Assembly: GCF_001905545.1 (NCBI RefSeq)
Contig: NZ_LIPD01000004.1
Location: forward strand, 186,001-250,000
Length of the DNA: 64,000 nt
Source of the DNA: Streptomyces sp. CB02056
GTDB lineage: Bacteria > Actinomycetota > Actinomycetes > Streptomycetales > Streptomycetaceae
Direction: 5' to 3'
Positions 9,271-17,630 of the stretch are shown here, piece by piece. Below the pieces are notes generated by a model. That model worked only from the letters and a program-made list of their open reading frames with translations. It was not told the DNA's origin and made no database searches. Made by a program: the position numbers and the translations under genes. Numbering within the stretch: the first letter of the stretch is position 1; each line of letters starts with the position of its first letter.

Positions 9271-10535
9271 CCGTCCCGCCGCGACCCGGCCGCCGCGATC
9301 GCGTCCAGCGGGTCGGGCAGGTGCAGCGGCTCCGGGCCCGGGACGTGGGCGGGCTGGCCCAGCCTGAGGACGCGGTACAGCAGCCGACGGGCGTTGCGGT
9401 CGAAGCGGCCGGGCTCGGAACTGATCCGGGCGGCGATGGCGGCGTACTCCTCCGGGCGGTACTGCTCGGCGGCGTAGCCGAGCTGGTCGACGAGGGGGTG
9501 TCCGGGGGCGAGTGCCGGAGCGGTGGCAGCCAGCTGGGCGGCCGGCGACCGCGGGTTGACGTGGCGGTGGGGGTACTCGGCGAGCAGGACGGGAGCGCCG
9601 GTCATCGCTCCGTACAGGGTGACCGAGCCGTGGTCCCCGATGATGAAGTCGGCGGCGACGAGCAGCGGCCGCCAGTCCGTCTCGGGCGGGATGACCGTGA
9701 CGGCCCCGCGTGCGGTGGCCCTCGCCCAGGAGTGCACGGCGTAGGAGCCGTGCGCGGCGGCGATGTTGGGGTGCGTCAGCAGGACGGTCCGGTAGCCGTG
9801 CTGGGGCAACTCGGAGGTTAGCCGGGGCAGCACGGCGTCGAGCCGGGTGAAGAGCGAGCCGTTGCCCCACGTGGAGGAGACCAGCACCAGCTTCTCCTCC
9901 GGCCGTAGTCCCAGCGCCGCCCGGTAGCGCTCCCGGTGCGGCACCGCGGCGGCGATCCGGTCGTAGCAGGGGTCGCCCACCACTTCGGCGATCGGGACGG
10001 CCTCCGGGCAGGTGCGCCGGAGTTCGAGCAGTTCCTCCTCGTGGGCGAGCGCGAAGGAGGCGGGGACGAGCCGCCCCTCCCAGCACAGGTAGTCCGGGCC
10101 GAGGCCGATGGCCGCCCGCTCGCCGTCCGGCGTGCTGCGCCGGGACAGTTTGATGTTGCCGGCGCCGTGAGGCAGCCGGACGACCGGGCCGTGCAACTGC
10201 TCCATCCCCTGGGAGCCGGCGGCCAGGATCAGGTCGAACTCCTGCCGGACGGCCTGCTCCCACGGCAGGACCGTGCCGCCCAGTGCCCGGAGGACCTCCG
10301 TGGCGCCCCTGTTGAACACGTGCGGTGCCACCGTGAACTGCACGTGGACCCGCAGGTCCGAGGCGAGCAGCGAGTAGAAGTCGTGGAGCCGTTTCGCGTA
10401 CACCATGGTCTGGGCGACCACCAGCACCTCCTTGCGGTCCTGCAGCGTCTCCCACGGCCCGTTGTTGCTCCAGGCCGTGCTGCCGCGTTTCCCGCGGGGT
10501 GGCGTGGTGTCCTGTTCCCCGTGTACCAAGGTCAT
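9267..10535 (-). CDS. CDP-glycerol glycerophosphotransferase-like protein (TagF-like GT-B fold)
   Basis: 422 residues. The C-terminal half has the nucleotide-diphosphate-binding signature of TagF/TarF-type enzymes: [21 protein letters not shown], then [24 protein letters not shown]. That signature is typical of poly(glycerol-phosphate) polymerases and relatives. It lacks the N-terminal membrane-anchoring and glycosyltransferase parts of full TagF, so the substrate is uncertain; a wall-polymer or sugar-transfer role is inference. The ATG of MTLVHGEQD follows AGGAGGGGGAGAAGG, a very strong ribosome-binding site. It is divergent from etfB and coupled by ATGA to the 208-residue gene downstream. 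The much longer open frame upstream is antisense to etfBA. Confidence 0.65.
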   Translation of the reverse strand: MTLVHGEQDTTPPRGKRGSTAWSNNGPWETLQDRKEVLVVAQTMVYAKRLHDFYSLLASDLRVHVQFTVAPHVFNRGATEVLRALGGTVLPWEQAVRQEFDLILAAGSQGMEQLHGPVVRLPHGAGNIKLSRRSTPDGERAAIGLGPDYLCWEGRLVPASFALAHEEELLELRRTCPEAVPIAEVVGDPCYDRIAAAVPHRERYRAALGLRPEEKLVLVSSTWGNGSLFTRLDAVLPRLTSELPQHGYRTVLLTHPNIAAAHGSYAVHSWARATARGAVTVIPPETDWRPLLVAADFIIGDHGSVTLYGAMTGAPVLLAEYPHRHVNPRSPAAQLAATAPALAPGHPLVDQLGYAAEQYRPEEYAAIAARISSEPGRFDRNARRLLYRVLRLGQPAHVPGPEPLHLPDPLDAIAAAGSRRDG

Positions 10536-10694
10536 CCTTCTCCCCCTCCTTGATCCCAGGTCTGGCCCTCGACGGGCCCCGTGGCCGATGGTCCCCGGAC
10601 GCCCTGGCGGAATCCATGAGGGGATCTGGCGGGTGCTTGCGGAAACCTTGTGTCCGCTTTCCGCGCCCGTTCGTCCGGCCCCGGGAGCGGGAAG

Positions 10695-10729
10695 GGTACT
10701 GAGTTCCTTTACGAGGGGTACTGAGTGCC
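10695..10729. promoter_or_regulatory. Two operator palindromes upstream of etfB
   Basis: GGTACTGAGTTCC (10695-10707) and GGTACTGAGTGCC (10717-10729) lie 22 bp apart, about two helical turns. The same 13-bp core recurs at 10832 and three times before the acyl-CoA dehydrogenase gene. The first copy abuts a candidate -35 element and the second fills the spacer, a layout that fits repression. The likely binder is the TetR-family product of 14711-15445 (inference). Confidence 0.7.
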
Positions 10730-10736
10730 GTATTCT
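10708..10736 (+). promoter_or_regulatory. Candidate etfB promoter
   Basis: TTTACG (10708-10713), a 17-bp spacer and TATTCT (10731-10736). The elements are interleaved with two operator copies. The leader to the etfB ATG would be about 165 nt. Confidence 0.5.
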
Positions 10737-10831
10737 CTCCGTGGAGCCTCTGACGCCAGTCGACGGGAGTCGACACGGTCTGCCGGTCCAGGTGGCGCTT
10801 GCGGTGCGCGGGTCGTGCCCGGGCCGGACTT

Positions 10832-10844
10832 GGCACTCAGTACC
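10832..10844. promoter_or_regulatory. Third operator copy in the etfB leader
   Basis: GGCACTCAGTACC has the same palindromic core as the upstream pair, 61 bp before the etfB start. It overlaps TACCCT (10841-10846), a possible second -10. Confidence 0.6.
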
Positions 10845-10904
10845 CTCGGCATGCCTGAGGCCATGGATCAGTGCACCCGTGCACCCGTGACAGGAGAACC
10901 GCTC

Positions 10905-11690
10905 ATGAGCTTGAGGATCGTCGTCTGTGTGAAGCACGTCCCGGACGCGACGGGTGACCGTCGTTTCGCGGACGACCACACCACCGACCGGGAGGGTGTG
11001 GACGGCCTCCTGTCGGAGCTGGACGAGTACGGCGTGGAGCAGGCGCTGCGGATCGCGGAGGCGAACGAGGGCGCCGAGGTGACGGTGCTGACGGTGGGGC
11101 CGGACGACGCGAAGGACGCGTTGCGCAAGGCGCTGTCGATGGGTGCGGACAAGGCCGTGCACGTGAACGACGAGGACATCCACGGTTCGGATGTGGTCGG
11201 GACGTCGGCGGTGCTGGCGAAGGCGCTGGAGAAGGCCGGGTTCGACCTGGTGATCGGTGGCATGGCGTCGACGGACGGTTCGATGGGTGTGCTGCCGGCG
11301 CTGCTGGCGGAGCGGCTGGGTGTGCCGCAGGTGACGCTGCTGTCGGAGGTGTCGGTCGAGGGCGGCGTGGTGAAGGGTCGTCGGGACGGTGACGCGGCGA
11401 CGGAGCTGGTGGAGGCGGCGCTGCCGGCGGTGGTCTCGGTGACGGACCAGTCGGGTGAGGCCCGGTACCCGTCGTTCAAGGGGATCATGGCGGCGAAGAA
11501 GAAGCCGGTGCAGTCGTGGGACCTGGACGACCTGGGCATCGAGGCGGACGAGGTCGGTCTGGCGGGTTCGTGGACGGCGGTGGAGTCGGTGGCGGCGCGT
11601 CCGGCGCGGACCGCGGGCACGGTCGTCAAGGACGAGGGCGAGGGCGGCAAGTCGCTCGCGGGCTTCCTCGCCGACCAGAAGTTCATCTGA
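10905..11690 (+). CDS. etfB: Electron transfer flavoprotein beta subunit
   Basis: 261 residues, normal for EtfB. The N-terminus [14 protein letters not shown] and the AMP-binding region ([26 protein letters not shown]) are typical. With EtfA it forms the soluble FAD/AMP heterodimer that takes electrons from acyl-CoA dehydrogenases and passes them to the membrane quinone pool. The start ATG follows CAGGAG; the longer open frame upstream crosses the promoter and is not used. etfA begins 46 bp downstream in the same operon. Expression is probably controlled by the GGNACTSAGTNCC operators in the leader, shared with the acyl-CoA dehydrogenase gene 2.5 kb away. Confidence 0.95.
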   Translation: MSLRIVVCVKHVPDATGDRRFADDHTTDREGVDGLLSELDEYGVEQALRIAEANEGAEVTVLTVGPDDAKDALRKALSMGADKAVHVNDEDIHGSDVVGTSAVLAKALEKAGFDLVIGGMASTDGSMGVLPALLAERLGVPQVTLLSEVSVEGGVVKGRRDGDAATELVEAALPAVVSVTDQSGEARYPSFKGIMAAKKKPVQSWDLDDLGIEADEVGLAGSWTAVESVAARPARTAGTVVKDEGEGGKSLAGFLADQKFI

Positions 11691-11736
11691 GCCGCCCCCA
11701 CCCCCCGACCCAGCGAATACACGGAGACATTGAGCA

Positions 11737-12699
11737 ATGGCTGAGATTCTCGTCCTGGTGGACCACGCCGACGGCGCGGTGCGCAAGCCGGCCCTGGAGC
11801 TGCTGACCCTGGCCCGCCGTATCGGTGAGCCGTCCGCCGTCGTCCTGGGCGCCGGTGCGGCCGCGGCCGGCATCGCGGCGAAGGCCGGCGAGTACGGCGC
11901 GGTGAAGGTGTACGTCGCCGACGGCGCGGAGTTCGCCGACCAGCTGGTCGTCCCGAAGGTGGACGCGCTGGCGCAGATCGCCAAGGCGAACGACGTGGCC
12001 GCGGTGCTGGTGACGTCCTCCGGTGAGGGCAAGGAGGTGGCCGCGCGCGTCGCGCTGCGGATCGGCTCCGGCATCATCACCGACGCCGTCGACCTGCGCG
12101 CCGGCGACCAGGGCCCGATCGCCACCCAGTCGGTGTTCGCGGCCTCGTACACCGTCGACTCCCGGGTGAGCAACGGCGCGCCGGTCATCACCGTCAAGCC
12201 GAACGCCGTCGCCCCGGAGGCCGCCCCGGCCGCCGGCGCGGTCGAGGACGTCGCCGTGGCGTTCACCGGCAACGCCGCCAAGGTCGTCTCGCGCACCCCG
12301 CGGGTGTCCTCCGGCCGCCCCGAGCTGACCGAGGCCGCGATCGTGGTCTCCGGTGGCCGTGGTGTCGGTGCCGCCGAGGGCTTCGGCGTGGTCGAGGAGC
12401 TCGCGGACGCGCTGGGCGCGGCCGTCGGCGCCTCGCGTGCCGCGGTGGACGCCGGCTGGTACCCGCACAGCAGCCAGGTCGGCCAGACCGGCAAGCAGGT
12501 CTCCCCGCAGCTGTACGTGGCCAACGGCATCTCGGGCGCCATCCAGCACCGGGCCGGCATGCAGACCTCGAAGACCATCGTGGCCGTCAACAAGGACCCC
12601 GAGGCCCCGATCTTCGAGCTCGCCGACTACGGCGTGGTCGGCGACCTCTTCGAGGTGCTGCCGCAGCTCACCGCCGAGGTGAAGGCCCGCAAGGCCTGA
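11737..12699 (+). CDS. etfA: Electron transfer flavoprotein alpha subunit
   Basis: 320 residues, full length. The C-terminal FAD-binding domain is clear: [21 protein letters not shown], then [17 protein letters not shown] and [23 protein letters not shown], with the usual Arg, Ser and Thr/Gln contacts to the flavin. The partner is the EtfB product immediately upstream. A strong 18-bp-stem hairpin lies 20 bp after the stop codon and ends the operon. Confidence 0.95.
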   Translation: MAEILVLVDHADGAVRKPALELLTLARRIGEPSAVVLGAGAAAAGIAAKAGEYGAVKVYVADGAEFADQLVVPKVDALAQIAKANDVAAVLVTSSGEGKEVAARVALRIGSGIITDAVDLRAGDQGPIATQSVFAASYTVDSRVSNGAPVITVKPNAVAPEAAPAAGAVEDVAVAFTGNAAKVVSRTPRVSSGRPELTEAAIVVSGGRGVGAAEGFGVVEELADALGAAVGASRAAVDAGWYPHSSQVGQTGKQVSPQLYVANGISGAIQHRAGMQTSKTIVAVNKDPEAPIFELADYGVVGDLFEVLPQLTAEVKARKA

Positions 12700-12718
12700 G
12701 CCCGGTCCGCCTGACAGT

Positions 12719-12757
12719 GAGGGCGTGGCACCGAGTGGTACTCGGTGCCACGCCCTC
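12719..12757. terminator. Hairpin terminator after etfBA
   Basis: Perfect 18-bp arms (GAGGGCGTGGCACCGAGT and its complement) around a 3-nt loop, without a T-run, as is common in streptomycetes. The loop-proximal part, GGTACTCGGTGCC (12737-12749), differs from the local operator core by one base. It also serves the convergent gene ending at 12840. Confidence 0.8.
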
Positions 12758-12839
12758 CGTCGTCTCCCGGCGGCGCCTTCGCGCGCCGCCCGTCCCGGTC
12801 ACGCCTCCGTCCGGGCCGTGAACCTCTCCGCGACGCCGG

Positions 12840-13277
12840 TCACTCCGCGACGAAGGCCGCGAGGTGCTGGGTGAAGCCGCCCTGGGTGGGCGGCAGCGGG
12901 CGCGGCTCGGTGTCCTGCACCGGCGGCGGCTCCTCGACCGGCAGCAGCCGCAGCTCCGGCTGGTCGGAGTCGGGGGAAGAGAGCAGCCGCACCCGGGTGC
13001 CGACCGGGACGGTGCTGCGCATCCCGTCCACGATGCACCAGACGTCGAAGCCCTCCGCCATGCGGATCAGCGACTTCTGACGGACCAGCGGCGTCCGGGC
13101 CTGTTCGACCGCGCAGCGCCGCACCACGCCGGTGCCCTCGCTGGGCTCCAGCCGCAGCTCGGTGGAGCCGCAGGTGGGGCAGAGCAGCCGTTGGAAGGTG
13201 GGGTTGTTGCACCACGCGCAGCGCTGGAAGTACAGCGTCGTGCTGCGGGTGTCGGCATCGATGGCTGAGTGGACCAC
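12840..13277 (-). CDS. DUF35-type zinc-ribbon/OB-fold protein (acyl-CoA-associated)
   Basis: 145 residues. The rubredoxin-like zinc ribbon CAWCNNPTFQRLLCPTCGS has two CxxC pairs near residues 20-38 and is followed by an OB-fold (GTGVVRRCAVEQARTPLV, VPVGTRVRLL). This DUF35 arrangement accompanies thiolases and acyl-CoA enzymes and is thought to bind acyl-CoA or act as a subunit of them. The GTG start follows GGGAG. It is divergent from the acyl-CoA dehydrogenase gene and shares its operator-rich control region, which supports a joint role in acyl-CoA metabolism. Confidence 0.8.
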   Translation of the reverse strand: MVHSAIDADTRSTTLYFQRCAWCNNPTFQRLLCPTCGSTELRLEPSEGTGVVRRCAVEQARTPLVRQKSLIRMAEGFDVWCIVDGMRSTVPVGTRVRLLSSPDSDQPELRLLPVEEPPPVQDTEPRPLPPTQGGFTQHLAAFVAE

Positions 13278-13372
13278 GCTGTCATCTCCCTGCGCTCGGA
13301 CCGGCTTCGTGCGGTGGAACCGTGGCGGAACCGCGGCGGGTGTACGCCAGAAGTTCGGCACGAAAAGGATAG

Positions 13373-13408
13373 GGAACTCAGTGCCGTCAAGGGAAGGCAC
13401 TGAGTTCC
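13373..13408. promoter_or_regulatory. Paired operator palindromes upstream of the acyl-CoA dehydrogenase gene
   Basis: GGAACTCAGTGCC (13373-13385) and GGCACTGAGTTCC (13396-13408) form, with flanking bases, a perfect 15-bp inverted repeat (13371-13410) followed by TTTT. It may therefore also fold as a terminator-like hairpin. The core motif matches the etfB operators. Confidence 0.7.
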
Positions 13409-13432
13409 CTTTTTGCCGCGCGCATGCATAAT
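13405..13432 (+). promoter_or_regulatory. Candidate acyl-CoA dehydrogenase promoter
   Basis: TTCCCT (13405-13410), a 16-bp spacer and CATAAT (13427-13432). The -35 lies in one operator and the expected start point in the next (13437-13449), consistent with repression. Confidence 0.4.
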
Positions 13433-13436
13433 GAAG

Positions 13437-13449
13437 GGTACTGAGTACC
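13437..13449. promoter_or_regulatory. Consensus operator copy before acyl-CoA dehydrogenase
   Basis: GGTACTGAGTACC is the one fully symmetric copy of the motif. It ends 23 bp before the ATG and covers the expected transcription start. Confidence 0.7.
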
Positions 13450-13472
13450 GTCGTGAAACAGGAGTGGCGATC

Positions 13473-14624
13473 ATGAGCCAGGACTTCGATCTCTTCCGGA
13501 TCTCCGAGGAGCACGGGATGCTCCGTGAGGCGGTGCGTTCGCTGGCCGAGGCGAAGATCGCTCCGTTCGCGGCGGAGGTGGACGAGCAGGGGCGGTTCCC
13601 GCAGGAGGCGTTGGACGCGCTGCGGGGGAACGACCTGCACGCGGTGCACGTGCCGGAGGAGTACGGCGGTGCGGGGGCGGACGCGCTGGCGACGGTGATC
13701 GTGATCGAGGAGGTGGCGCGGGTGTGCGCGTCGTCCTCGTTGATCCCGGCGGTGAACAAGCTGGGGTCGCTGCCGGTGCAGCTGTCGGGTTCGGAGGAGT
13801 TGAAGGCGAAGTACCTGGGGGCGCTGGCGCGGGGCGAGGGGATGTTCTCGTACTGCCTGTCGGAGCCGGAGGCGGGTTCGGACGCGGCGGGGATGAAGAC
13901 CCGGGCGGTGCGGGACGGGGACTTCTGGGTGCTGAACGGTGTGAAGCGCTGGATCACCAACGCGGGGGTGTCCGAGTTCTACACGGTGATGGCGGTGACG
14001 GATCCGGAGAAGCGGTCGAAGGGCATCTCGGCGTTCGTGGTGGAGAAGGGCGACGAGGGGGTGTCCTTCGGTGCGCCGGAGAAGAAGCTGGGCATCAAGG
14101 GGTCGCCGACGCGTGAGGTGTACTTCGACAACGTGCGGATCCCGGCGGACCGGATGATCGGTGCGGAGGGGACGGGTTTCGCGACGGCGATGAAGACGCT
14201 GGACCACACCCGGGTGACGATCGCGGCGCAGGCGATCGGGATCGCGCAGGGTGCGCTGGACTACGCGAACGGGTATGTGCGGGAGCGCCGGCAGTTCGGG
14301 AAGGCGATCGCGGAGTTCCAGGGTGTGCAGTTCATGCTGGCGGACATGGCGATGAAGCTGGAGGCGGCGCGGCAGTTGACGTACGCGGCGGCGGCGAAGT
14401 CGCAGCGGGGGGACGCGGATCTGACGTTCTTCGGTGCGGCGGCGAAGTGCTTCGCGTCGGACGCGGCGATGGAGATCACGACGGACGCGGTGCAGTTGCT
14501 GGGCGGGTACGGGTACACGCGGGACTACCCGGTGGAGCGGATGATGCGGGACGCGAAGATCACGCAGATCTACGAGGGGACCAACCAGGTCCAGCGGATC
14601 GTGATGGCCCGCAACCTCCCGTAA
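13473..14624 (+). CDS. Acyl-CoA dehydrogenase
   Basis: 383 residues, full length for the SCAD/butyryl-CoA dehydrogenase group. FAD enzyme introducing the alpha-beta double bond in acyl-CoA. Signatures are FSYCLSEPEAGSDAAG (FAD/substrate loop), RRQFGKAIAEFQGVQF, QLLGGYGYTRDYPVERMMRDAKI and the C-terminal YEGTNQVQRIVMARNL, which contains the usual catalytic glutamate. The start ATG lies 8 bp after AGGAG. Electrons would go to the EtfBA products encoded 1 kb upstream. Operators shared with etfBA and a TetR gene immediately downstream indicate joint control. Confidence 0.95.
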   Translation: MSQDFDLFRISEEHGMLREAVRSLAEAKIAPFAAEVDEQGRFPQEALDALRGNDLHAVHVPEEYGGAGADALATVIVIEEVARVCASSSLIPAVNKLGSLPVQLSGSEELKAKYLGALARGEGMFSYCLSEPEAGSDAAGMKTRAVRDGDFWVLNGVKRWITNAGVSEFYTVMAVTDPEKRSKGISAFVVEKGDEGVSFGAPEKKLGIKGSPTREVYFDNVRIPADRMIGAEGTGFATAMKTLDHTRVTIAAQAIGIAQGALDYANGYVRERRQFGKAIAEFQGVQFMLADMAMKLEAARQLTYAAAAKSQRGDADLTFFGAAAKCFASDAAMEITTDAVQLLGGYGYTRDYPVERMMRDAKITQIYEGTNQVQRIVMARNLP

Positions 14625-14640
14625 CGCGCCCCGACACGCA

Positions 14641-14675
14641 CCGACGGCCGGTCCCGGGAGCGGCCCGGCCGTCGG
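14641..14675. terminator. Hairpin after acyl-CoA dehydrogenase
   Basis: CCGACGGCCGG and CCGGCCGTCGG pair across a 13-nt loop, 16 bp after the stop codon and before the tetR -10 element. Confidence 0.65.
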
Positions 14676-14697
14676 CGCCGACCCCGCGCACGGATGT

Positions 14698-14703
14698 TAG
14701 GTT
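14698..14703 (+). promoter_or_regulatory. -10 element for a leaderless tetR transcript
   Basis: TAGGTT ends 7 nt before the ATG at 14711. With no ribosome-binding site between, transcription probably starts at the ATG itself. Confidence 0.45.
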
Positions 14704-14710
14704 CCGGTGG

Positions 14711-15445
14711 ATGAGCGAGAAGGAAGAGCAGGACCAGCCCATGAATGACGGGCCCTCGAAGCCGGCGATGCGCGAGGCGCTGGTGGCCGCGGCCTTCGAG
14801 CTCTTCCTGGAGCGCGGCTTCGAACAGACCACCGTCGACGACATCGTCTCGCTGGCCGGCGTCGGCCGGCGCTCCTTCTTCCGCTACTTCCCGGCCAAGG
14901 AGGACGTGGTCTTCCCCGACCACGAGCGCAGCCTCGCCGAGATGACGGAGTTCCTGGAGTCCGGCACCGGCGAGGAGGACCCGGTCAAGCACGCCTGCGA
15001 CGCCGCCCGCCTGGTCCTGCGGATGTACGCCGAGCAGCCCTCCTTCTCCGTCCAGCGCTACCGGCTGACCCGCAAGGTGCCCGGCCTGCGGGCGTACGAG
15101 CTGTCCGTGGTCTGGCGCTACGAGCACACCCTCGCCGCCTACCTGCGCGGCCGCTTCGCCGACCGCCCGGACGGCCCCCTGCGCGCGGACGTGATCGCCG
15201 CCGCCGTCGTCTCCGCGCACAACCACGCCCTGCGCACCTGGCTGCGCTCGGGCGGGAAGAGCGACTGGGTGGCCGAGGTGGACGCGGCGATGGCCTTCGT
15301 CACCGGCACCTGGGGCGACCGCCCGGCCGAGGCCGCCGCCGAGGGCGAGTCCGACGACGTCGTGGTGCTGGTCGCCAGCCGCCGGGCGCCGCTGTGGCGG
15401 ATGGTCCAGAGCATCGAGAGCGCGCTGGGCACCGACGCCCGCTGA
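14711..15445 (+). CDS. TetR-family transcriptional regulator
   Basis: 244 residues. The N-terminal helix-turn-helix runs from EALVAAAFELFLERGFEQTT through VDDIVSLAGVGRRSFFRYFPAKEDV (about residues 20-65), followed by a helical ligand-binding domain. The ATG at 14711 sits 7 nt after a TAGGTT -10 and looks leaderless; an alternative ATG at 14741 has a purine-rich upstream stretch. It lies directly downstream of the acyl-CoA dehydrogenase gene. It is the best candidate to bind the six palindromes at the etfB and acyl-CoA dehydrogenase promoters, perhaps with an acyl-CoA as inducer (inference). Confidence 0.88.
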   Translation: MSEKEEQDQPMNDGPSKPAMREALVAAAFELFLERGFEQTTVDDIVSLAGVGRRSFFRYFPAKEDVVFPDHERSLAEMTEFLESGTGEEDPVKHACDAARLVLRMYAEQPSFSVQRYRLTRKVPGLRAYELSVVWRYEHTLAAYLRGRFADRPDGPLRADVIAAAVVSAHNHALRTWLRSGGKSDWVAEVDAAMAFVTGTWGDRPAEAAAEGESDDVVVLVASRRAPLWRMVQSIESALGTDAR

Positions 15446-15644
15446 GGCCCGTCGTACGGGCCTGGCAAGGAGCCCCCGCCCCGGTACGCCCGCCCCCGAC
15501 CGTCACCCGGACGGCGCAGCCGCGCCCGCCGCGGCCCCGGTTGACGGCCCGTGCGCCGTGCGCGGCTCCCGGCGCCGGGCGAGACTCGGTCGCAGGACGG
15601 GGCCTCCCGGGCGGCGGGCGGCCCGGGAGCGCGAGGGAGCGGCG

Positions 15645-17006
15645 ATGCCGACGACGTCCCGGCAGCCGGGCAGCGGCCCGACCCTGCACGAGGTGCTGCT
15701 GCACAAGGGCTACCCGCGCCTGCTGCTGATCTCGGCACTGGTCGGCATCCCGGTCTCGCTGGCGGCCTTCGGCTTCGTCGGCCTGGAGCACGAACTCCAG
15801 CACTGGGTCTGGGAGAGCCTGCCGGCCGCGGTCGGCTACGGGCGCGCCCCCTGGTGGTGGCCGCTGCCCGCGCTGCTGCTGGCCGGCCTGCTGCTCGCCC
15901 CGGTCGTGACCCGGCTGCCCGGGCGCGGCGGCCACGTCCCGGTGGACGGGGTGGGCGGCCCGCCCACGCCGCCGGTCGCCGTCCCCGGCGTGGTGCTGGC
16001 CGCGCTCGCCGGTCTGCCGCTGGGCGTGGTGCTCGGCCCGGAGGCACCGCTGATGGCGCTCGGCGGCGGCCTCGCCCTGCTCGCCGTCCGGTCCGCCCGA
16101 CGTGCCGAACAGCCGCAGCTGGTGGCGGTGTTGGGGACGGCGGGGGCGGCGGCCGCGATCTCCACCATCTTCGGCAGCCCGCTGGTGGCCGCCGTGATGC
16201 TGATCGAGGCGGCCGGGCTGGGCGGCCCGCAGCTGATCGCGCTGATCCTGCCCAGCCTGCTGGCCGGCGGGGTCGGCGCGCTGGTCTTCACCGGCTTCGG
16301 CCACTGGACCGGCCTGGCGATCGGCGCGCTCTCGCTGCCGCAGGTGCCGAAGAGCGGGGTCCCGGACGCGGGTGACTTCCTCTGGGGCGTCCCGCTGGCC
16401 GTCGTGATCGCCGTGGTCTGCGTGGCCGGGCAGACCGTCGGCCGCCGGGTGAAGACCCTCACCACGACCGGCACCGCCCGGCAGACGGCTCTGCGTACGG
16501 TGCTGTGCGCGGTCGCCGTCGGCGGCTGCCTCGCCGCGTACGCCCTGCTCACCGGCCGCTCCCCGGAGGAGGCCGCGCTCTCCGGGCAGGCCACCCTGGG
16601 CACGCTCGCCGCCGACCCGGCCGCCTGGCCGGTCGGCGCGCTGCTCGCCCTGGTGCTCTGCAAGGGGCTGGGCTGGTCGATCGCCCTCGGCAGCCTGCGC
16701 GGCGGCCCGATCTTCCCGGCGATCCTGCTCGGCGCGGCGCTCGGTACGGCCTGCGCGCCGCTGCCGGGCTTCGGTGCCGCGCCCGCCCTGGCCGTCGGCC
16801 TCGCGGCCTCCGGTGCCGCCGTCACCGGCCTGCCCGTCACCAGTACCGTCCTCGCGGCGGCCCTGCTCGGCGGCGAGGCGGCGAACTCGATGCCGCTGCT
16901 GATCGTGGCCACGGTGGCGGCCTTCATCACCGCGGAGGCGCTGCGCGGCCGGCCGAAGCGGGAGGCCGCCCCGGCCGGCCGCACGGAGGAATCCGGGGTC
17001 AGCTGA
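15645..17006 (+). CDS. CLC-type chloride channel/antiporter family membrane protein
   Basis: 453 residues with about ten hydrophobic segments. CLC hallmarks can be matched in diverged form. LGPEAPLMALGGGLA corresponds to the GREGP segment and keeps the gating glutamate. GSLRGGPIFPAILLGAALG corresponds to the GGxFxP segment. The first selectivity motif (GSGIP) is not recognisable. It therefore belongs to the divergent YfeO-like branch, and the transported ion is uncertain. The ATG at 15645 follows GAGGGAG; about 29 upstream codons in frame are not needed. The 3' end overlaps the convergent MarR gene by 8 bp, so no terminator separates them. Confidence 0.82.
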   Translation: MPTTSRQPGSGPTLHEVLLHKGYPRLLLISALVGIPVSLAAFGFVGLEHELQHWVWESLPAAVGYGRAPWWWPLPALLLAGLLLAPVVTRLPGRGGHVPVDGVGGPPTPPVAVPGVVLAALAGLPLGVVLGPEAPLMALGGGLALLAVRSARRAEQPQLVAVLGTAGAAAAISTIFGSPLVAAVMLIEAAGLGGPQLIALILPSLLAGGVGALVFTGFGHWTGLAIGALSLPQVPKSGVPDAGDFLWGVPLAVVIAVVCVAGQTVGRRVKTLTTTGTARQTALRTVLCAVAVGGCLAAYALLTGRSPEEAALSGQATLGTLAADPAAWPVGALLALVLCKGLGWSIALGSLRGGPIFPAILLGAALGTACAPLPGFGAAPALAVGLAASGAAVTGLPVTSTVLAAALLGGEAANSMPLLIVATVAAFITAEALRGRPKREAAPAGRTEESGVS

Positions 17007-17622
17007 CCTCTGCACCCGGGCCGTCCGGGACCGCGGTCAGGTACTGCTCGATCTGCTGCTGGTTCTCCACCAACCGCAGGCACAGGTGCCGCAGTTGGGC
17101 CAGCTCCTCGGCGCTGAAGCCGCGGAAGACGGCGGCCATCGCGCGCTCGGTGGGCGCCCGGAACTCCTCCAGCCAGGCCAGCCCCTCGTCCGTCGCGGTG
17201 ACCAGCACCGCCCGGCGGTCGTTCGGGTCGGGGGAGCGGCGGGCCAGACCCTCCCGCTCCAGGGTGTCCACCAGGCCGGTCGCATTGCGCGGGCTCACCC
17301 CGCCGGCCCGGGCCAACTCGCCCACCGTCAGGCCCGGTTCACCCCCTCCGTCCGCTCCACCCGTCCTGCTCGCCGCACCGAGCCGCACCAGCACGTCCAA
17401 CGCCCCCGCGCTCAGCCCCCGCCCCCGTGATCCGTGCGCCCGCAGCTTCTCCACCGCGTGGAACGCCGAGCGTGCGGCGGCCGCCGCCTCCAGCGCCAGG
17501 GTGTCCCCGCCCTTGGTGAACACGCCCATGGCCGTCCGCACCCTGCTGTCGTACAGCCGGCCCTCGGCATCCCGCCCCAGCGGGCCGGCCGCCGCTTCCT
17601 CCGATGTATGTACCTGCTTCAT
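16999..17622 (-). CDS. MarR-family transcriptional regulator
   Basis: 207 residues. The winged helix-turn-helix is LTVGELARAGGVSPRNATGLVDTLEREGLARR, with the wing in DPNDRRAVLVTATDEG, flanked by dimerisation helices. Start choice: ATG at 17622 (MKQVHTS) or 17640 (MQNDFIM). A TTGACA-17-AGAATG promoter places the transcription start near 17624, which favours 17622 as a leaderless start. A 13-bp palindrome over the start suggests autoregulation. It is convergent with and overlaps the CLC gene, so that transporter is not an obvious target. The ligand is unknown. Confidence 0.85.
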   Translation of the reverse strand: MKQVHTSEEAAAGPLGRDAEGRLYDSRVRTAMGVFTKGGDTLALEAAAAARSAFHAVEKLRAHGSRGRGLSAGALDVLVRLGAASRTGGADGGGEPGLTVGELARAGGVSPRNATGLVDTLEREGLARRSPDPNDRRAVLVTATDEGLAWLEEFRAPTERAMAAVFRGFSAEELAQLRHLCLRLVENQQQIEQYLTAVPDGPGAEVS

Positions 17623-17629
17623 AATGAAG
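17617..17629. promoter_or_regulatory. Palindrome over the marR start, probable auto-operator
   Basis: CTTCATAATGAAG is a 13-bp palindrome about one base centre. It overlaps the marR start codon and expected transcription start, the usual position of a MarR operator. Confidence 0.5.
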
Positions 17630-17630
17630 T

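Noticed and set aside
10536..12593. Very long minus-strand extension of the glycerophosphotransferase-like gene
   Set aside because: Antisense to etfBA. A strong ribosome-binding site immediately precedes the ATG at 10535.
12719..12757. Operator rather than terminator after etfA
   Set aside because: The 18-bp perfect stem with a 3-nt loop between convergent gene ends is best explained as a terminator; the operator resemblance is kept only as a finding.
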